This document shows, one piece after another, positions 61,599 to 64,000 of a DNA stretch of 64,000 nt (the first letter of the stretch is position 1; every line of letters begins with the position of its first letter). Location: positions 4,298,001 to 4,362,000 of the forward strand of contig NZ_CP018319.1 of assembly GCF_001952935.1 (NCBI RefSeq), read 5' to 3'. Below the pieces are notes generated by a model, which saw nothing but the letters and a program-made list of their open reading frames with translations, made no database searches and had not been told where the DNA came from. Origin of the DNA: Pseudomonas frederiksbergensis. Lineage in GTDB: Bacteria > Pseudomonadota > Gammaproteobacteria > Pseudomonadales > Pseudomonadaceae. Made by a program: the position numbers and the translations under genes.

Positions 61599-61869
61599 CG
61601 TCAAACCCCGACTCGCCCTTAACGAGCAGATCGCCGTTGACTATCTTGGCGGGAATCCGGGGCTCGTTGGCTTCTAGCTGCGCCTTCACTTCCTTCGCCA
61701 GCTTGAGATCATCAATCAAGTCGAGCATGGCTTCATACCGATCAGCTGGGACGCAATAGAAGGCCGGCTCATTGCGGTTGAGGATCGCCACGACATCGCC
61801 GCCACCCGCTTGGGCGGTCCGCGGCAAAGGCGTTTCCAAGCGGATGGTATGCCTGTTCAGATCCGTCAC
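61588..61869 (-). CDS. RelB/Phd-family antitoxin
   Basis: 93 residues from GTG 61869, with GAGGAA directly upstream. The longer frame to 61959 runs into the OprD gene and is not used. The core DVVAILNRNEPAFYCVPADR and EAMLDLIDDLKLAKEV is the conserved segment of antitoxins of this group, followed by a toxin-binding tail (EANEPRIPAKIVNGDLLVK). The N-terminal 25 residues do not match the expected DNA-binding start well, so the gene may itself be altered there. It overlaps the broken toxin gene and lies 20 bp after the porin gene. Confidence 0.78.
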   Translation of the reverse strand: MTDLNRHTIRLETPLPRTAQAGGGDVVAILNRNEPAFYCVPADRYEAMLDLIDDLKLAKEVKAQLEANEPRIPAKIVNGDLLVKGESGFDDAK

Positions 61870-61888
61870 TTCCTCAAAGGGTAAGGGA

Positions 61889-63190
61889 TCACAGCAGTTT
61901 GAAGTTGTACTCAACGACAAAGTAAATGCGGTCGATGTCCGGCCCGCCTTGTGCTTCATTCGCCCGATGAGAGACGTGGGTGAAATGCAGTAAAAGATCT
62001 TTCGCCGGCCCGAACTGGACGGTGTAGCTCAGATCAATGTCACGCTCCCAGTGCTTTCCGCCTTTGCCTTGCTGAGGGACAAAGTCCTGTTCGCTCGTAT
62101 CAAAAGGGAAGTAGGCCCCTCCTTGCGGCGCATGAGTGCCGTCGATATCACGTCCAGTCACATACCGTGACATGAACTTGAGTCCAGGAAAGCCCATGGA
62201 TGCAAAATCTAGGTCGTAGCGGGCTTGGTAGGAGCTCTCATGGGCGCCATTGAAATCGGCGAACTTGATGGAGTTGGCCAGGTATATGGAGTCGCCCCCT
62301 ACGAAATCGAAAGGTGTGTCACCATGAATTTTTTGGGCCGCCAGGGTAAAGGCTTGGCTGCCAATGTTGTGTTTGGCAGAAAGGCTATAAGCTGTTGTGC
62401 TGATGGCTCCTGCGGCAGAGCGCCCGTAGTCAACCGTACGGTAGATGTTGAAATCTACAAACGTATCCCCGCGACGGGCGTACACGTTGGCGTAATACTG
62501 CCTCCAAGTGTCTGTTAGCTGGGAGGCATAGAGCCTGGCACCTAGGTTCTTGTTGGACGTGAAGTCAGCTCCAACGAAGCTGATTGAGCCCACATCGGTG
62601 TTAACGCCATACCCAGCAAAATCCCCTTTGGAAGAGGAGGAGTCCTGGTTTTTGAATGCTGTGAATTTGCCACCGACCAAGTGTATGCCGGCAAGCTCGT
62701 CACTTTGTAAGAGCCACCCGGTTGCGTATTCAGGTTGCAGGCGTTTGTCGGAGGTGTCGAAGACTGGGCTTTCTACTTCCATCTCACCGAACTTAATAAC
62801 GGTCTGTGAGAGACGAGCCTTGATCACGCCGCCGCCGTCGCTGAAGTTTCGAGCGGACTCTCCATCACTGTCGACGGGTAAAAGCCCGGTTCCTGAGTGC
62901 CCCTTACCGCCATCAAGTTTTTGCCCGACAAAAGCATGCACATCCACACCAAAACCAAATGTTCCGGGCGTGAAGCCTGACTCAAACGTCGTGATGAAGC
63001 CTTGCGCCCATTCCCGCTGGTAATTTTTCGCAGCGTTCTGGGAGTGGTTATCATTGTTTAAGAAGAAATTTCGACTGAGAACGTTGAGCGTTGCGTCCTT
63101 TAGAAAGTCTGACGTTTCGGGCTCTGTCGAGTCTGCTGCCATAACCTTTCCTACACACAACAGGCAGAAGCAAAGCATCGGGCTCTTCAT
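61889..63190 (-). CDS. OprD-family outer membrane porin
   Basis: 433 residues, with GGAGG six bases before ATG 63190. Signal peptide MLCFCLLCVGKVMAADS. Family features: SDFLKDATLNVLSRNFFLNN at the mature start, YQREWAQGFITTFESGFTPG, the aromatic-rich barrel strands and the C-terminal strand IYFVVEYNFKLL ending in a hydrophobic residue. Substrate-specific uptake of amino acids or aromatic acids is typical of the family; the specificity here is unknown. No transporter or catabolic gene flanks it. Confidence 0.92.
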   Translation of the reverse strand: MKSPMLCFCLLCVGKVMAADSTEPETSDFLKDATLNVLSRNFFLNNDNHSQNAAKNYQREWAQGFITTFESGFTPGTFGFGVDVHAFVGQKLDGGKGHSGTGLLPVDSDGESARNFSDGGGVIKARLSQTVIKFGEMEVESPVFDTSDKRLQPEYATGWLLQSDELAGIHLVGGKFTAFKNQDSSSSKGDFAGYGVNTDVGSISFVGADFTSNKNLGARLYASQLTDTWRQYYANVYARRGDTFVDFNIYRTVDYGRSAAGAISTTAYSLSAKHNIGSQAFTLAAQKIHGDTPFDFVGGDSIYLANSIKFADFNGAHESSYQARYDLDFASMGFPGLKFMSRYVTGRDIDGTHAPQGGAYFPFDTSEQDFVPQQGKGGKHWERDIDLSYTVQFGPAKDLLLHFTHVSHRANEAQGGPDIDRIYFVVEYNFKLL

Positions 63191-63380
63191 GGTGTACCTC
63201 CGAACGTAGGTACCTAGAGTTGCTTATACGGCGGTAACACGCCTGTATGTTTGTGCCTTTTTTTGCTAACGCACGATCTCAAGATTGCACTCGGTTTTCG
63301 CGGCCGCCCTACTTGTCGAAGCGTTTCCTCACACCCATTAGTGATGCCCGGAGGCGTTGAGGCCCCCAGGCTATTCACGG
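63191..63380. other. Short intergenic region before oprD-like gene
   Basis: 190 bp between the pirin stop and the porin start. It must hold the porin promoter. No boxes were identified with confidence. Confidence 0.45.
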
Positions 63381-64000
63381 TCACGGCATTTCCGGTAATT
63401 CTTGAGGCCGCAGGTCGAACACCAGCACTTCGGCATCTACACCATTGGTCAGGGTCAGCGCCTGTTCATCCCTGACCCGCACGCCGTCGCCTTCCTGCAA
63501 CTGCACGCCGTTGAGTTCGACGCTACCGCTAGCCACGTGGACGTAGGCGTAGCGGTTGGCGTCCAGCGCCAAAGTAGCGGTTTCCTTGCCATCGATCAGG
63601 CCGGCATAGACCCGGGCATCCTGACGCACCCGCAACGAACCGTTGGCCCCATCGGGGGATATGATCAGTTGCAGACGACCGCGTTTCTTCTGCGTGCTGA
63701 AGTGCTCTTGCTGATAACGCGGTTTGGCGCCGCTGACGTCCGGCACGATCCAGATTTGCAGGAAGTGCACCGGCCGGGTCGCCGAGTGATTGTATTCACT
63801 GTGGGCCACGCCGCTGCCGGCGCTCATCAACTGCACATCGCCGGGGCGGATCACCGAACCGGTGCCCAGGGTGTCCTTGTGTTCCAGGGCACCTTCGAGC
63901 ACATAGGAGAAAATCTCCATGTCCCGGTGCGGGTGTTGGCCGAAGCCTTTACCGGCTGCCACGCGGTCATCGTTGATCACCAGCAGGTCGGAAAAACCCT
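63381..64000 (-). CDS. Pirin-family protein, partial (N-terminus outside window)
   Basis: The frame is open to the right edge (GFSDLLVINDDRVAAGKGFG), so roughly the first 70-80 residues of a 280-residue pirin are missing. The iron-binding motif HPHRDMEIFSYVLEGALEH with its His residues, and the second conserved block GSGVAHSEYNHS, are present. The second cupin follows (DARVYAGLIDGK). Pirins are cytoplasmic iron cupins; some act as quercetinases. An internal ATG at 63980 should not be taken as the start. Confidence 0.93.
   Translation of the reverse strand, partial: GFSDLLVINDDRVAAGKGFGQHPHRDMEIFSYVLEGALEHKDTLGTGSVIRPGDVQLMSAGSGVAHSEYNHSATRPVHFLQIWIVPDVSGAKPRYQQEHFSTQKKRGRLQLIISPDGANGSLRVRQDARVYAGLIDGKETATLALDANRYAYVHVASGSVELNGVQLQEGDGVRVRDEQALTLTNGVDAEVLVFDLRPQELPEMP

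Noticed and set aside
61870..61959. N-terminal extension of the antitoxin gene to ATG 61959
   Set aside because: It would overlap the end of the OprD gene by about 70 bp, and the added residues do not resemble an antitoxin.
60189..63380. Second attachment site (repeat of the tRNA-Ser 3' end)
   Set aside because: No convincing copy of the tRNA 3' segment was found by eye downstream of the tRNA within the window.

Overview
The window is a stretch of a fluorescent-group Pseudomonas chromosome. The evidence is the Pseudomonas-type wbpL-wbpM-comEA order, a complete kdpFABC-kdpDE locus, an OprD-family porin, many REP-type intergenic palindromes and GC-rich codon use. No species is assigned, because no search could be run.

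Region 1 (1-15475) is the most unusual part. A type I secretion system (ABC transporter, membrane fusion protein, TolC-like outer membrane protein; 10993-15475, plus strand) diverges from a minus-strand series. That series holds a 293-residue protein of unknown function, a 468-residue RTX-like/DUF4214 protein with a type I-like C-terminus (the probable exported substrate), two large family 2 glycosyltransferases, an AT-richer coiled-coil protein and a TPR-like protein cut by the window edge. Three of these proteins share a small 'GWA-D' accessory domain. Region 2 (15942-24725) makes and assembles sugars. It holds gmd and rmd (GDP-D-rhamnose), two GT4 glycosyltransferases like WbpY/WbpZ, an epimerase/reductase, a WbpL-like initiating transferase and a WbpM-like dehydratase, then a ComEA-like protein. 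Regions 1 and 2 together resemble a surface-protein export and glycan locus, loosely analogous to the Caulobacter rsa S-layer locus. That link is inference.

Region 3 (24977-31032) holds an SDR-FabF-TetR group, a GntR/FCD regulator with a DUF1989 protein, a small DUF2897 protein and an ethanolamine-type permease. Region 4 (31438-39595) is the high-affinity potassium system kdpFABC with kdpDE. REP-type repeats sit between kdpB and kdpC and between kdpC and kdpD. Region 5 (39596-47567) starts with a 299-bp tandem duplication that has copied the 3' end of the neighbouring patatin gene. Small housekeeping and unknown genes follow: lipoprotein, CHAD protein, thioesterase, Mpo1-like protein, chemoreceptor, RraB-like protein and others.

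Region 6 (47970-51148) is a tightly packed ATP-grasp, alpha-E and transglutaminase operon. Region 7 (51289-59791) holds a cytochrome c, a thiolase plus multifunctional beta-oxidation pair, a glutamine amidotransferase, a CorA transporter, a PlsC-type acyltransferase and an enoyl-CoA hydratase. Region 8 (60099-61869) is a tRNA-Ser(GGA) followed by a decayed island: an integrase remnant broken by stop codons, and an antitoxin gene whose RelE-type toxin partner is interrupted. The window ends with an OprD porin and a pirin gene that runs off the right edge.
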